Source: Ziziphus jujuba (Eukaryota; Streptophyta; Magnoliopsida; Rosales; Rhamnaceae). Taken from it: a DNA stretch of 64,000 bases. Under the pieces are notes generated by a model. That model worked only from the letters and a program-made list of their open reading frames with translations, searched no databases and was not told where the DNA came from. Shown one piece after another: positions 22,205 through 33,285 of this stretch (its first letter is position 1; each line of letters starts with the position of its first letter). The DNA lies in the NCBI RefSeq assembly GCF_031755915.1, contig NC_083384.1, positions 18,321,001 to 18,385,000 on the forward strand, written 5' to 3'. The position numbers and the translations under genes were made by a program.

Positions 22205-23313
22205 AGATTTTGTTTAGGTTTGATCTGTCTTTATTTGCTTTATTTGTTTTTATGTTATTCTGCAAGTTTGACATTAGGTTAAGGTTGCATCTATCGTACA
22301 CGTTCTGCATATATATAAAAAAAACAAATTCATTCATAGTCGAAATTAGGTTTTTTTTTTTTTAATCGTATTTTTGCTTCTTAGTTTGTTGGTTGTTTTT
22401 CATCATTGTTCTTGTTAATTTGGTTTAGTTTTGATTTTTATTTTCTTTTTTAATCTTAATAGTTGCATTCATATAATGAAAAAAAAAAGAAAAACAAAAG
22501 AGAATTTTGAAAGCATATTGCATAAAAACCTAAAAATTGTACAATTTGTTATTATTGGAGTGAGGTCTCGGGTTTGGTGGAACTTTGGTGTTGGTAGTGC
22601 AACTTTTTCTGTTGATTCTTGCTACTGGAGTTGTGTTTAAATACTGTGAGTGAATTAAAAAATAAGCCGAATAAAATAAAATAAAAAAAGGCCGGTTTGT
22701 TGAAATTTCGAGTTTGAATTTGTTTGAGCTGGAAATTTTGAATTGTGAAATTTGGTGTTGCTGGAAATTCAATTTTACTGTTGGATATTTGAATTTTGAG
22801 TGCTAAAATTATTTGGATTAAAAATGGTAAGGGATTTGACATAAAAACTTAAATTACAAGAACAACAATCAACAACTATTCCCTATTTTGTTTGAATTGA
22901 TTCTTGTTCGTTGTTTGAAACTTTTTTCTATATTTTATCCTTGAATTATTTAGTTATTAATATTTTGGTCAGCTTTTTATTCATTCTAAAAAATTGTTTG
23001 TTGATTTACCTTGTTTCTTTTGCTTAGAAAGGCCAAGACTAGGTTTTATCAATCCATTCAGTATTTGCTTATTTTTGCTTGCTGTTTTATTGATAAGTTT
23101 AAATTAAGGCACACTTGTGATCTAGTTGCTGTTTAAGTGTTTTTTAATTAGAACTTTGAGTTAATTCTTTGAGTGGAAAAAGGCAAAAGCGTGTGAGCTT
23201 AAAATAGAGTTAAAAGCCAAAACTAGTGTGCAAACACGAGTGCCAAGACCTTGTTTAAGTGAAACACGTGAGGGAGTACATTTCGTGAGAATTTTTGTGT
23301 TATTTTAGCTGAC
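22205..23313 (+). other. GYP-C untranslated leader
   Basis: About 1.1 kb without coding sense, matching the GYP-B and GYP-D leaders. It ends AGCTGACATGACAG, where gag starts. Small open frames inside it on either strand show no family similarity. Confidence 0.75.
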
Positions 23314-24415
23314 ATGACAGATCCAAGGATGATAAGAGGAGGTGGTTATTTGAGAATTAATGAAGAGGAATCTATGAGATTCAAAAGTGATTGTAGAATA
23401 ATGGGAAGTGGAGGCAAACATACCGACATGATGGCAATCATGGAACAACTCCAACGGATGAATGCTCACTTTGATCACCTAGAGCAAAGATTGGACAGAG
23501 TTGAGAACTCACAGGGTGGGTTGAATCCTAGGAGAATACACATGGAGGTCGAGGTCAAGGACAAAGTGGTCATGGACACCTTAAGGAGGAGTTTGAAGGA
23601 GGTAACTATAGACATAGCCTTTAAGAGGAGGTTGATGATATTTTTGCACTCCAAGGAAGGGCAACCCGTGGGAAACTAGCAAGGGATGAGGATGATGATC
23701 TTGGAAATATTAAGGTCAACATACCACCTTTTATAGGAAAAAATGATCCGAAAGCTTACCTAGAATGGGAGGAGCGAATCGAGATCACTTTGAAATGTCA
23801 TAACTATTCAGAGGCTAAGAAGGTAAAAGTGGCAGCTATGGAATTTGGTCATTATGCACTCCAATAGTGAACAAATGAGCAAAGTACCCGAAGAAGAGTT
23901 GGAGATGAACCTATTACTACTTGGTGACAAATGAATCACAAGGTAGTCGTACCGTGGAGGATTACTACAAGATGGAGATGCTTATGATGAGATTGAGCAT
24001 GAATGAAGATAGAGAAGTAACCATGGCAAGGTTTTTAGATGGGTTGAATCGAGAGATAACCAATCAATTGGAATTACAACAATATATGGAATTGGAAGAG
24101 ATGTTACATGTGGCTATCAAACTTGAGAATCAATTCAAGAGGAGGGCTACAAGCTCACAGTTTGGAGGTGGTACAAGCAACGAAAGGACAAATCCAAGTG
24201 TTTAGAGAAGCAATCCCACATATGACAACAAGCCAAAATAGAAGCTAGATGATGAAAGCACTAATCGGCCAAAAAGGGAGGCTAAAACCGAATCTGTCCA
24301 AGCACCAAGGAATGAAGGTAAATCTGATCCTGAAACTTCTAGAACTCATTACATTGTGTGTTTTAAGTTCAAAGTATGAGGACACATTGCTAGTCAATGC
24401 CTGAATAAGAGAATC
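23314..24415 (+). pseudogene. GYP-C gag
   Basis: The start MTDPRMIRGGGYLRINEEE (23314) matches the MADSRLRRGDTPLRINEE start of GYP-D. It is open for 121 codons, including MMAIMEQLQRMNAHFDHLEQ, a likely short coiled segment. It then breaks; the Gag core (KVNIPPF.G, EAYLEW-like, near 23715-23870) is out of frame. VEDYYKMEMLMMRLSMNED to FKRRATSSQFGGG is open at 23921-24205. The zinc knuckle near 24358-24400 reads CFKFKV-stop-GHIASQC: the second cysteine is lost. Confidence 0.82.
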
Positions 24416-25332
24416 ATGGTGCTGAAAAGTAATGGAGACTTGGAATCTAAAAGTGAAGAAAGTGATGCTGAAACCGAATTTGTTGATGAAGAAATTGGAG
24501 ATGAAGTGCATGAAGAATCCGAAACCCTAAAGGCTTCAAATTCTGAATTGAGCTTAGTGGCAAGGAGAGTGTTGAGTGTATATAAGGATGAGGATCAAGT
24601 TCAAAGAGAAAATATCTTCCATACCCAATGTGAAATTCAAGGTAATGTATGGAGTATGATAATGGATAATGGAGGTTGTGCAAATGTAATTAGTAGTGTT
24701 GTGGTTGAAAACTTAGGATTAACAACCATGAAACATCCCGAACCATATAGATTACAATGGATAAATGATAGTGGTAAGATGAAAGTAAATAAACAAGCTA
24801 AAGTAAAATTCAGCATTGATGAATATGAGGATGTTGTTTTGCGTGATGTTGTGCCTATGCATGTCATATACATTTTATTAGGTAGACCATGGCAATTTGA
24901 TAAAGATACTATACATTATGGTCAAGAGAATGCTATTGTTTTTAAATTTAAGGAGAAAAAGGTCAAGCTAGAACCATTGACTCCTAAAGAGATACTTAGA
25001 AACCAACATCAAATACAACAAAGGAAAGAGGCTAAAAAACTCAAGGAGAAAACAAGCATGGCACCCATGACTACACCACCTATCAAAGGGGTTAAGGCCA
25101 AACATTACCAACCAGGTAAGTTTCCTAAACTTAAAGTTGAGGGAAGAGAAAAAAAGAAGGCCGAGAGAGAGAAAGCCAGAACAAAACCCGAGAGTGTGAG
25201 GAAAATTGAAAAAGCCGAGAGCAAGAATGGGAAAGTGGAACCCTTAGGTGAGCTTAAAAAGGAATTTGTGAGTGATAAACCTACACTGGTCGTGATTTAT
25301 AAAAATGCTTATTTAAATATGCCTTTGTTGTA
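24416..25332 (+). pseudogene. GYP-C protease and Lys/Glu-rich spacer
   Basis: A 305-residue open frame. After an acidic stretch and LSLVARRVLSVYKDEDQVQRE comes the retropepsin, with the active site changed from DSGS to DNGG (24665-24676), so it is probably inactive although the frame is open. HILLGRPW is read as YILLGRPWQFDKDTIHYG. The spacer is rich in K and E (EREKARTKPESVRKIEKAES) and ends at VVIYKNAYLNMPLL and a stop, where the pol remnant begins. Confidence 0.85.
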
Positions 25333-25680
25333 AAGAACTTTATCTCCATTGTTGAGAGCTTTACTTAGTGGGAATTCTAAAATTTGGGAGAGATTATTTG
25401 AGAACTTTAAAAAGTGTGACTTCTGTAAAGATAAATTGGTATTTCTAGAATTTTTTGTGATAGTTTTTGATCCAGAAGATTGCATTTGGTAAAGTCGAAG
25501 CTTATGCAGCGTGGAGATGGATCTTTTCAAGTTTTGGAGCGGATTAATGAAAACGCTTATAAGCTTGACTTATCGGGTGAGTATGATGTTTAGTGCTACA
25601 TTTAATGTTGCTGATTTATCACCTTTTGCTGCAGGTCATGATTTTAATTTAAGGTCAAATCCTTTTCAAGAGGAGGGGAA
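25333..25680 (+). pseudogene. GYP-C scrambled pol remnant
   Basis: The same three pieces as in GYP-A appear. An integrase piece (RTLSPLLRALLSGNSKIWE) lies at 25333-25391. An RT piece (FENFKKCDFCKDKLVFLEFFV) spans 25392-25462. The integrase tail follows to 25680, with a frameshift and a ~30-bp gap where [10 protein letters not shown] should be, then KSKLMQRGDGSFQVLERINENAY and ATFNVADLSPFAAGHDFNLR. The RT piece is closer to functional RT here than in GYP-A, which may mean this copy is less decayed. Confidence 0.85.
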
Positions 25681-26838
25681 CGATGAGAATTCACCCCGAA
25701 CCCATACAACCGACTACTCACTGAGATGCGAATCCAATACAGTTGAATCAAGCCAATCCCTAGGGCTCAAGCCAAGAGATTTAAGGAAAATCTAGCTGGA
25801 TTCATACAAGGACTTATCAATTCTCAAAAGGGCTTATAAATACTCGAAGATTCAAAGCTTGTTTTAAGCATCCAAATGGTGGAGGCCGATACAGACCTAG
25901 ATAGCTGTTTTAGTGTGAATATGGACTCCAGATAGCATGGAATGGATTCAACACTTTTTCATATCAATTAATATCACCAAGAGGCCATTGAATCATGACT
26001 AGTCAGCAGCTAAAGCACCTAAAACCAACTGGTGCACATGGCATTACAATTTGGCTGAAAATGACAAGTTTTGCAGCTGACTTTGACTACATTTGATGAT
26101 TAAGCAAGTTTGACTTATTCCAACCAAGGGAAACATATGGGAACCAATATTAATACTATTTGGCATCCTACATGACATATGGAAGCTAATTTTGAGCTTT
26201 AATTAGTCACTGATTAGTCAAAGATTGCTTAGCTTGAAAGATAGTTAATTAGTTTCCTAATTTGATTTACATTTTGTTTCAGGAAATTAGTCTTTTATTT
26301 GGTTTTTATTTATTTATTTGCTGGGCAAATCAACTTAGGAAAGTTATTATTTTATTATTTCCATTTTAAATTAATTAATTCCTAATTCAAAATAAGAGAA
26401 TTAATTAATCCAATTTAGAATAGGAAATAATACAAAATTTGGTCACATTAGGAATCTATGCAAAATTCAATCACATTAGGAATCTACCATGCTTGGCTGC
26501 TTTTGTCTTATATTTTTAGGGTTTATTGCTTTATGAATTTAACCTATTTAAAGGTTATTTTTCAAGGGGAATGCACCTTCAATATTATTCAAAAAATCAA
26601 TTGTGAGATAGAATTCTCGTAGTTTTCTTTAAACACCTAAAACACCATTAGAGAGTGAGTGTTTTAGTTTTGCCTTATCAATTGGGCTTCCATAACTTCT
26701 TATGGCATCTTCATTATACCAAGGTTTCTAATCATAGCTTGGTTAGGGGTTAAGGTTTGTCCATAAGAACTTGAACTTATTTGAGATCCGGGCTAATATA
26801 ATACAGGTTTAGATGTGAGTCGACCTAAGTTTATATCA
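25681..26838 (+). repeat. GYP-C 3' LTR
   Basis: The first base is mutated (CGATGAGAATTC), directly after GAGGAGGGGAA. It ends AGTTTATATCA, 1158 bp. A 40-bp block (GGTCACATTAGGAATCTA-like) is duplicated near 26440-26490, making it longer than the 5' LTR. Confidence 0.9.
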
Positions 26839-28140
26839 TATGGGTTGCTTGCTATTTCATTTCGTAGTACTATGTCTGCCAACATATAAATTCTTAATGT
26901 AGGTGTCGAAAACCTCAATTGCCTTGAAAATCTATAGAGGATCAATTGTTACCTACAATAAAAGAATAAGAACACCTCCTAAAGGATTAACTTGTCTTTC
27001 TTAGAAAGGGCTTGCTTTTTATTAATGAATACCGATGAGAATTCAAACAAGTTTATGATAACTTAGTTGTTATCAATGCACTTATTTCAAACATAGATAA
27101 AGTATTCTCATTCGTAAGAGGATTTACACCAAACTATAAGGATGTAATGATTTCTATACCCATAAAACCACAATATTCATCATTCAATCAATTCATTCAA
27201 GCATTGTAAAGTCATGACCAGTTGATGGAGAATGAAATATAATCAGGCAAAGGTAGATGCTGATCATAGTTAAGCTTTTGTTGGATAGAAGGGCCGAGCA
27301 AAAAGTTAAGATAGTCATAGGGGACAATTCAAGTCAAAGGGATGTGGTTTCACTCATGCTTGAAAAGATAAAGAGAATTAAGAGAAGAAGCCAGGCCATC
27401 AATTAACTAACGATTCTGGCTCAAGATAAAATGCTAAAGGTAAGGTGTATTGCTAGATGTGTGACAAATCGAACCACATCGGTATAAATTATTGGCACAA
27501 GTTTGATCACCCCTATGTTGATAGGGAAATTCTAGAAGCTTTTGATACCTTTAACATCATAGACAATCTAGACCCCAACTTTTTTGGTGACCCAAGTGCA
27601 ACCTCACACACGAAAAATGATCTAGGTGAGGTTTTATATGCTTGTCCTTATAATGATGGGGATGGTATATATGTTGGGATGATAATTTTCTCACTTTCTC
27701 TAATATTGGAAATAATAAGATAAAAACTCAAAATGGAAATTAGAAATTGAACAAAGTTTTGACTGTTCTAAATTTGAAAAAGAATTTTTTATCTGCAAGT
27801 CAATAACCAATGAGAACAATTGTTTCTTTAAGCTTTCATCTCATGAATTTGTGATAAAGCATTGTAACAAAAAAAAAATCATAGCCCCTAGGCATATAAG
27901 AGGCAAGCTTTATGTGCTCGATGAAGGAGGTCACCAAGCTTAAATGCAACCACAGAATCTTTAGAACTGTAGCATCAACACATGGAACATTCGAATTCAA
28001 ACATGTTAAAGTTACTAAGTTTTAGAAACATTATAAATATTTCTACTTGGTCATAAAATTTTAATGTTTGTGTTAGTTGCCAAATGTGAAAGAGCTATAA
28101 ACTTCCCATTCGTCTATCAAACAAATTTGTTAGTTTGCCT
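26839..28140 (+). pseudogene. COP-1 gag (rest), zinc knuckle and protease
   Basis: Gag resumes with LLAISFRSTMSANI and reads FVRGFTPNYKDVMISIPIKP and FNQFIQAL, typical of the copia Gag (UBN2-type) domain. The open frame at 27457-27723 begins in the zinc knuckle (MCDKSNHIGINYWHKFDHPY), where GHxAxxC has eroded. It then reads NFFGDPSATSHTKND, the relic of the WxxDSGATSH protease site with Ser changed to Pro. KNLLSASQ near 27775 and GKLYVLDEGG near 27900 mark the pre-integrase region. The copia match ends near 28140. Confidence 0.75.
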
Positions 28141-28154
28141 TTACAAAAAATACA

Positions 28155-28735
28155 TTATAACACTTTAACCCAAAAAAAGGCTCCTAATTTGAACTTTTAA
28201 TAAATTTTGACTGAGTTGATTAGGGGTTGACTGAATGGGTCATACAATTGACTTTTGGTATGGCCAAAGTTTCATTTTAACTAGGGCATCATCGCAAGTA
28301 ATGTCATTATGAGTTTATAAACCATTAGCATGCCAAATTCGAAGCTAGGATGAGAAAGTTATGATTAGAACAAGATATAGTCTAGACTAATTGATCGAGG
28401 CCAAGGTTGACCTTTTGTTTATATAAATTACTGACTTCCATACCATCATACAGTGCTCATTAATATGAGTCTTTAGACTAGCACCTTGCTCAAATTAGAC
28501 CTATGGTTGAAAATTTATGAATTTGTAAAATTGTATTTATTTTTCTTAGATTGACATTGTCTTGTAATTTTCATCAAAAGGCATGTAAAGGAATATTTGA
28601 AAATATCCCTGATGGGTACCATGTGTCACCAATCTATAGGTGACACATGGCCAACTTTTCTTTTTTATCTCTCCTTTCCCACAAAGACTCTCTCTCTTTT
28701 CTCTCTCTCGTTCTCTCTCTCTCTCTCTCTCTCCA

Positions 28736-28830
<95 letters not shown>

Positions 28831-29600
28831 AGTTGGCTAGAATTGACCATTTTTCGACCATGACATGCAAAGTCGAATCATAGGCAGCCCCAAATTTCGC
28901 GGCCAATCGACCAGTGATGCAGCCATATTAGGCTTTGAAGCCTATAACAGCCATTTTTCCTTTTCTAGCAATTTAGCGATTTTCCAACCAACCTACCTCA
29001 ATCCATATGATATGATCTCTGTTTTTCCAAATTCCAACTTGTTTGAGAGTTACATTAATTTGAAGTTTGGACGAAAAGTTTTGGCCATTTTCTGGCCACT
29101 GGCAACAAATTTCATTAAATTGAGCTAAGTATCCTTAATCCTTGTTGCACAAGCTTGTATTTGGTATATAGTTTGCCAATTATGGTTGAGTATTTAAAAT
29201 TTTACCATTTTTAAGCTAATTTTAAAAATTATTGTGAAAATTGGTTTCTGTTGGAAGTTCTTCCTAGGAAATATTTTGCATACAGATTTCCCATGACTAA
29301 TAGAGGTTAACGAAATACTCATTTTCATAAAATTGAGCATAAATATGAAAAACCTCACATTTTTGGGTACTAGGCCATTTAAGGTCACTGTATAACTAGA
29401 CTCCATTGGAGTCCAACTTTGGGAATCTCGAAGTAGCAAAAGTAAATTTTAAAATATTTAGAGTGTTATAATATTCTTGGATAGCTTATTCAATATTAAA
29501 AATATCTTCTTCGTGATGTATCTTAGGCATTCGACGGAACTTCAGTGGATCCTGTAGTAGAGCAAGGATGAGCAAATATCAGTACTGTGAGTGACATATT
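28155..29600 (+). repeat. TEK LTR fragment, 5' (U3) part
   Basis: It aligns with the start of the solo LTR at 3560: AACTTTT..TTGACTGAGTTGATTAGGG, the ATGAGTTTATAAACCATTAGC block, AAAGTTATG, then a CT tract followed by GGCCAATCGACC. Similarity fades after about 29100 and the right end is not defined. No target duplication was found. It lies where COP-1 integrase should be, so it may be a truncated insertion or the product of a deletion. Confidence 0.6.
28688..28829. repeat. Long (CT)n microsatellite in TEK LTR fragment
   Basis: About 140 bp of almost pure CT/GA dinucleotide, including more than 80 bp without interruption. Six-frame translation gives Ser-Leu and Arg-Glu repeats, which are not genes. 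Confidence 0.95.
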
Positions 29601-29839
29601 TTTAAATTTTTTTAGGGTAAAACAGTTATATTATGAAATTTGGATTTAAATGTGTTATTTAGCCAATTATTATTAATTAGGGATTTTATAAAATTCCACA
29701 AAGGTCTAGATGCTTATACTTAATTAAAATTATTTCATTCATTCATTGGTTCTAAATGCCAATCTATGGTTTTGTGAACTTTAAATTATTGGTTTACCTT
29801 TATTTAAGTTTATCCAAGATTAGGATGGGGTATGAAATT
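29601..29839. other. Unassigned AT-rich sequence
   Basis: It lies between the TEK and GYP LTR fragments. I see no coding signal and no clear alignment to the other repeats. Confidence 0.4.
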
Positions 29840-30135
29840 AGGCAATTTCCTAATTTGATTATATGTTGGCCGAAAATTTCTAATCCTTTTAGGGTTTTAT
29901 TTTTTTCATTCAAAGCATATTTAAAGGCTTATTTTCAGTGAGAAAACACCTTACATATTATTCATAAATTTATTTGTGAGATAGAATTCTCTTTATTCTA
30001 TTTGAACATCTAAAACACATTAAAGAGTGAGTGTTTTAGTTTTACTTATCAATAGAACATAATATTTGAACATAATTTTTCGGTCCGGGCTAATATAATA
30101 CGGGTTGAGGAGCAAGTCGATGTAAGTTCATATCA
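29840..30135 (+). repeat. GYP LTR fragment, 3' end only
   Basis: TTTCCTAATTTGATTA, TTGGCCGAAA, TTTTAGGGTTTTAT, CATATTTAAAGGC and the GGGCTAATATAATACGGG..TATCA end are recognisable in order. The inverted repeat is missing by internal deletion, and the first ~700 bp of the LTR are absent. Confidence 0.75.
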
Positions 30136-30599
30136 CTTTAGATTTCTATTGAACTTGTAAACTTATTCATCTACATAAATTGGAAACCAAAAGCTCATTA
30201 TCACAGTCCATATAAAATTGTACAACAAATTCAACATTCTAGCAAGCACCTTACAATAGTGGAAACATAAAGAAAACAACCATTAAAGCAAAACAAAATG
30301 CAACCACTGAAATATAACTAAATCTCCAAAGAATAACGAGCATACAACTAGAGAAGTAAGACACAATTTTTTCAAAACAACAAAATAAAACAACTGCAAC
30401 ACAAACTCTCCATTGAAATAAACCAATCAAGCTGAAATCCTAGCAACTACCTTAGAATGCATGCCTTCAAAATTTTCAGTTCATGATATACCAGTTACAC
30501 AAAACAATTTATTTGTTGATTTACAAGTGCCATAAAATTCAACAAATCAACAACCTATAAAAATCATCATATGATTATCGGACACAGGCTCAAAAACAT
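30136..30599. other. Unassigned sequence within COP-1
   Basis: A/C-rich DNA with no recognisable coding similarity on either strand. The ~35-bp unit around 30563 (ATCATCATATGATTA..GACA) recurs imperfectly near 30710, so a local duplication is likely. Confidence 0.4.
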
Positions 30600-32167
30600 T
30601 CATTAGCTTGCAGTTCAAATGGCCTTTATGATGTCACCTGTCATGCCTGGACCTATATAGAAGAAATTGAAGACACACAAGAACAATCATCAGCTCAAAC
30701 AAAACTCAATCATCATATGATTACCAGAGACAAGCTAAAAATCAATCATCAACGCTACAAAATCCAGCTTGGTTTCATGCCATGCAAGAAGAAATGAAGC
30801 GTTGTACAAGAACTACAATTAGGTTCTTGTCCTACAACCTTCATTTGTAAACATAGTTGGACCTAAATGCTTCTATCTTATCAAATATAGAGAAGATAGA
30901 ACCGTAAATCATTTGAAGCCTAGAATCATTGTTAGAGGACTTGCATAAATTAAAGGAGAACCATAAATCGTTTGGAGCCTAGAATCATTGCCAGAGGACT
31001 TACATAAATTAAAGGACAAAATTCTAAAGAGAACTTTACTTTGGTACTGGAACACACCATTGTTAGAGGTATGATCTCTAATGCTGTTACTTTTCAATGG
31101 AATATGAGACATATGGATATAAAAAATGCCTTTCTTCATGGAACATTAAAAGAAACATTGTACAAAGAACAACCACCTAGATGTGTTTCTCCATCTCAGC
31201 CAGATCACCTTTATCTTTTAAAGAGATCTCTACGTGGCTTAAACATGCCCCTAGCGCCTAATTTGACAAACTATCTCAATTTCTTGTTTGTTGATGCTTT
31301 ATATGTAGCGAAGCTAACCCTTAACCCTTTATCCTTCATAAAAATAATTCTATCATACTATTAATTGTCTACATTGACGGTTCACTTCTTACAATAAACA
31401 ATATAAAGCTTATTGATAATCTTATATCTCAAATGGGAGCCGAATTCACTATTAAAGACTTAGGTAGCCTTTATTACTTCCCTGGTATAAAGGTTTACCA
31501 ATTTTTAGAAGTAATGATCCTTACTTAGACCAAGTACACTTAATCTTCTATCAAGGGCCAAAATGCTTGAAACATCTCATATCGAAACACTAATGGCAAT
31601 TAAGACTTCATAAACACCAAACAATAAGTAACCAGTAGATAATATAGAGTATCAAAGACTTGCAGGTAGCCTTCAGTATCTGATTTTCACACAACCAGAT
31701 ATAACACATACCATTAATCAATCTATCAACATTTTCATGCTCCAACCTTTGCAAATGTTCATGAAGTCAAATGAATACTACATTAACTCAAAGGCACAAG
31801 GCATTTTGGGTTAAAAGTTCTTCATCGTAGTCCTTTAAATTATACTCGTTGTAGTGATGTGGATTTGGATAAAAGTCAAATCATTCATCAAAGCACCAAT
31901 GGTTACTTATCTATCAAGATCAAGCACTAAGGTCGAGTACCGGTAACAATGCCATAGTTACTGCAAAACTTGCTTGGTTCCCTATGTCGTAAGAGATATT
32001 GGTGTTGTTTTAGCAAAACCACCCATATGTGTTATGTGACAATATGAGTGCACGCCATATGACTATCAATCTTATACTTTAGGGATGTACCAAAGGTATC
32101 CAAATTGATTACTATTTTTCAAGGAAATGGTGGCAACTGGTAGATTAATTACCAAATATATTCCTTG
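30600..32167 (+). pseudogene. COP-1 reverse transcriptase and RNase H
   Basis: The linker NHHMITRDK and the RT start PAWFHAMQEEMKR (30775) lead to a 59-bp tandem duplication over the KARLVARG-like block (30901-31018). A 107-residue frame at 31041-31364 contains WNMRHMDIKNAFLHGTLKE (catalytic Asp kept) and LLKRSLRGLNMP. The YVDD box has become YIDG near 31370, so RT is inactive. QRLAGSLQYLIFTQPDI near 31655 and SSTKVEYR near 31920 mark RNase H. The last block is MVATGRLITKYIPC, cut at 32167. Confidence 0.82.
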
Positions 32168-32867
32168 CACTAAAAGAAAAACAATGATAGGCAATGCAAT
32201 TAATGTGTCATGTAAAATAATAGTATATGCTTAATAAAGTATCGCTCGATATAGTGTCACTAAAAGTATCAAAATAAAGCTGATGCTTTATAAAGCATCG
32301 CTTGCTTATGAATCTAGCGCTGATTAGGTATCTAGCAACACAGTTTAAAAAATTGTCACCCAAATTGATATTTAGTAACGCTTTTCCTTAAAAAAAGAAT
32401 CATAAAAGTATATAAACTATAAAATTAATAATATGTGATAAAATGTAATAGTTAAACATTACAATTATACAATTTTATGTAAATAAAAATACTCACAAAT
32501 TTTCCACCACAATTTCAATTTCTTTATTTGCACATTTTCTATTTTTTTCCATCCATGTCCATGCTCATAGATCCTCACACTCTATGTATTCTTGAGTGCC
32601 TCTTTCAATTTGTTACAAAAGTTATCGGTAAATATTAATAATTCTATGTGATTAAAATAAAAATGCATTGGGATATATATGTTAAATGCAAATAAAAACT
32701 AGAAAACATACCACAATTTTTTTTTTTCTAATTTCGCATTGGGATACTTGTTCAATTTTTTTCTATGAGATTGTTGCTCACTTAGTTCCAGCAAAATTAT
32801 AAACACATATACATATTAGATAATTAAATAATTAATTTTTAAGGAAATAATTAAGCAAATAAGTACA
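32168..32867. other. CACTA-like insertion in COP-1 RNase H (tentative)
   Basis: The piece begins CACTAAAAGAAAAAC, like the CACTA-AAGAAAAA ends of plant CACTA (En/Spm) DNA transposons. It is followed by short direct and inverted words of the subterminal type (GTATCGCTCGATA, GATGCTTTATAAAGCATCGCTT). The RNase H frame resumes at 32868, so about 700 bp are inserted. The right end lacks a matching TAGTG terminus and no 3-bp target duplication is clear. Confidence 0.4.
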
Positions 32868-33012
32868 CTTCAAATAGCTAATATCCAAACCAAACCTTTT
32901 ATTAGCAATCTATTTCTTCAATTCAGAATGAAATTTAGAGTTCAATCCTTACGACTACCAAGTTTGGCAGTGCATGATGAAGGAGAAGCTCAAGCCACTG
33001 ATCAAGGAGGAA
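32868..33012 (+). pseudogene. COP-1 RNase H C-terminus
   Basis: LQIANIQTKPFISNLFLQFRM corresponds to the copia QxADIxTKPL..RFxxxRxKL end. The frame continues FRVQSLRLPSLAVHDEG and ends near a purine run AAGGAGGAATAGAAG at 33003-33017, the likely polypurine tract. Confidence 0.75.
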
Positions 33013-33285
33013 TAGAAGTCATGATCAAAACAACTAAATTGAATTAACATAGGATCAAATAATAACAATTTGATTATTTCCAAAGTCAGCACAAACGGAA
33101 TACTACCTTGGTTAGAATTCAATCAAGATAAAGTATCTTTGAGTTGGTAGCCTAGTGTCACAAGCTCGTTGTCATATTTCTTTGTTATACGTCAAATTAC
33201 CGATTGCTGTATCTATATAATTTTGCTTTACAAACAATATTATTGCACATTCGCAACTAGCAAATAGTTTATCAAATTCTTAGTT
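33013..33285 (+). repeat. COP-1 3' LTR (limits approximate)
   Basis: It aligns with 8280-8491: AATACTACCTTGGTTAGAA, ACAATATTATTGCACA and TTTATCAAATTCTTA. The start is set by the polypurine-like run. Divergence from the 5' copy is high, which suggests an old insertion. Confidence 0.6.

Larger units (their letters stand above)
21129..26838 (+). mobile_element. GYP-C: Ty3/gypsy element with scrambled pol, inserted in COP-1 gag
   Basis: It has two LTRs (21129-22188 and 25681-26838), a decayed primer site, a ~1.1 kb leader, gag, protease and a minimal pol remnant with the same piece order as GYP-A and GYP-D. Flanks GATGG (21124-21128) and TATGG (26839-26843) form a target duplication with one change, and the COP-1 reading frame rejoins exactly when one copy is removed. 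Confidence 0.9.
8230..33285 (+). mobile_element. COP-1: Ty1/copia retrotransposon split over ~25 kb by nested insertions
   Basis: Pieces of one copia element occur in the right order and strand between later insertions: 5' LTR (~8230-8491), gag start (8492-8579), gag (20883-21128), gag and protease (26839-28140), IN-RT linker, RT and RNase H (30600-32167), RNase H end (32868-33012) and 3' LTR (~33013-33285). Reading frames join across the gaps: W-F-N-N-D-G / L-L-A-I-S across GYP-C, and RLITKYIPC / LQIANIQTKPF across the CACTA-like piece. Most of integrase is missing. It is full of stops. Confidence 0.78.

Noticed and set aside
28597..28906. Several overlapping frames encoding Ser-Leu or Arg-Glu repeats
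   Set aside because: They are translations of a pure CT microsatellite and occur in many frames at once.
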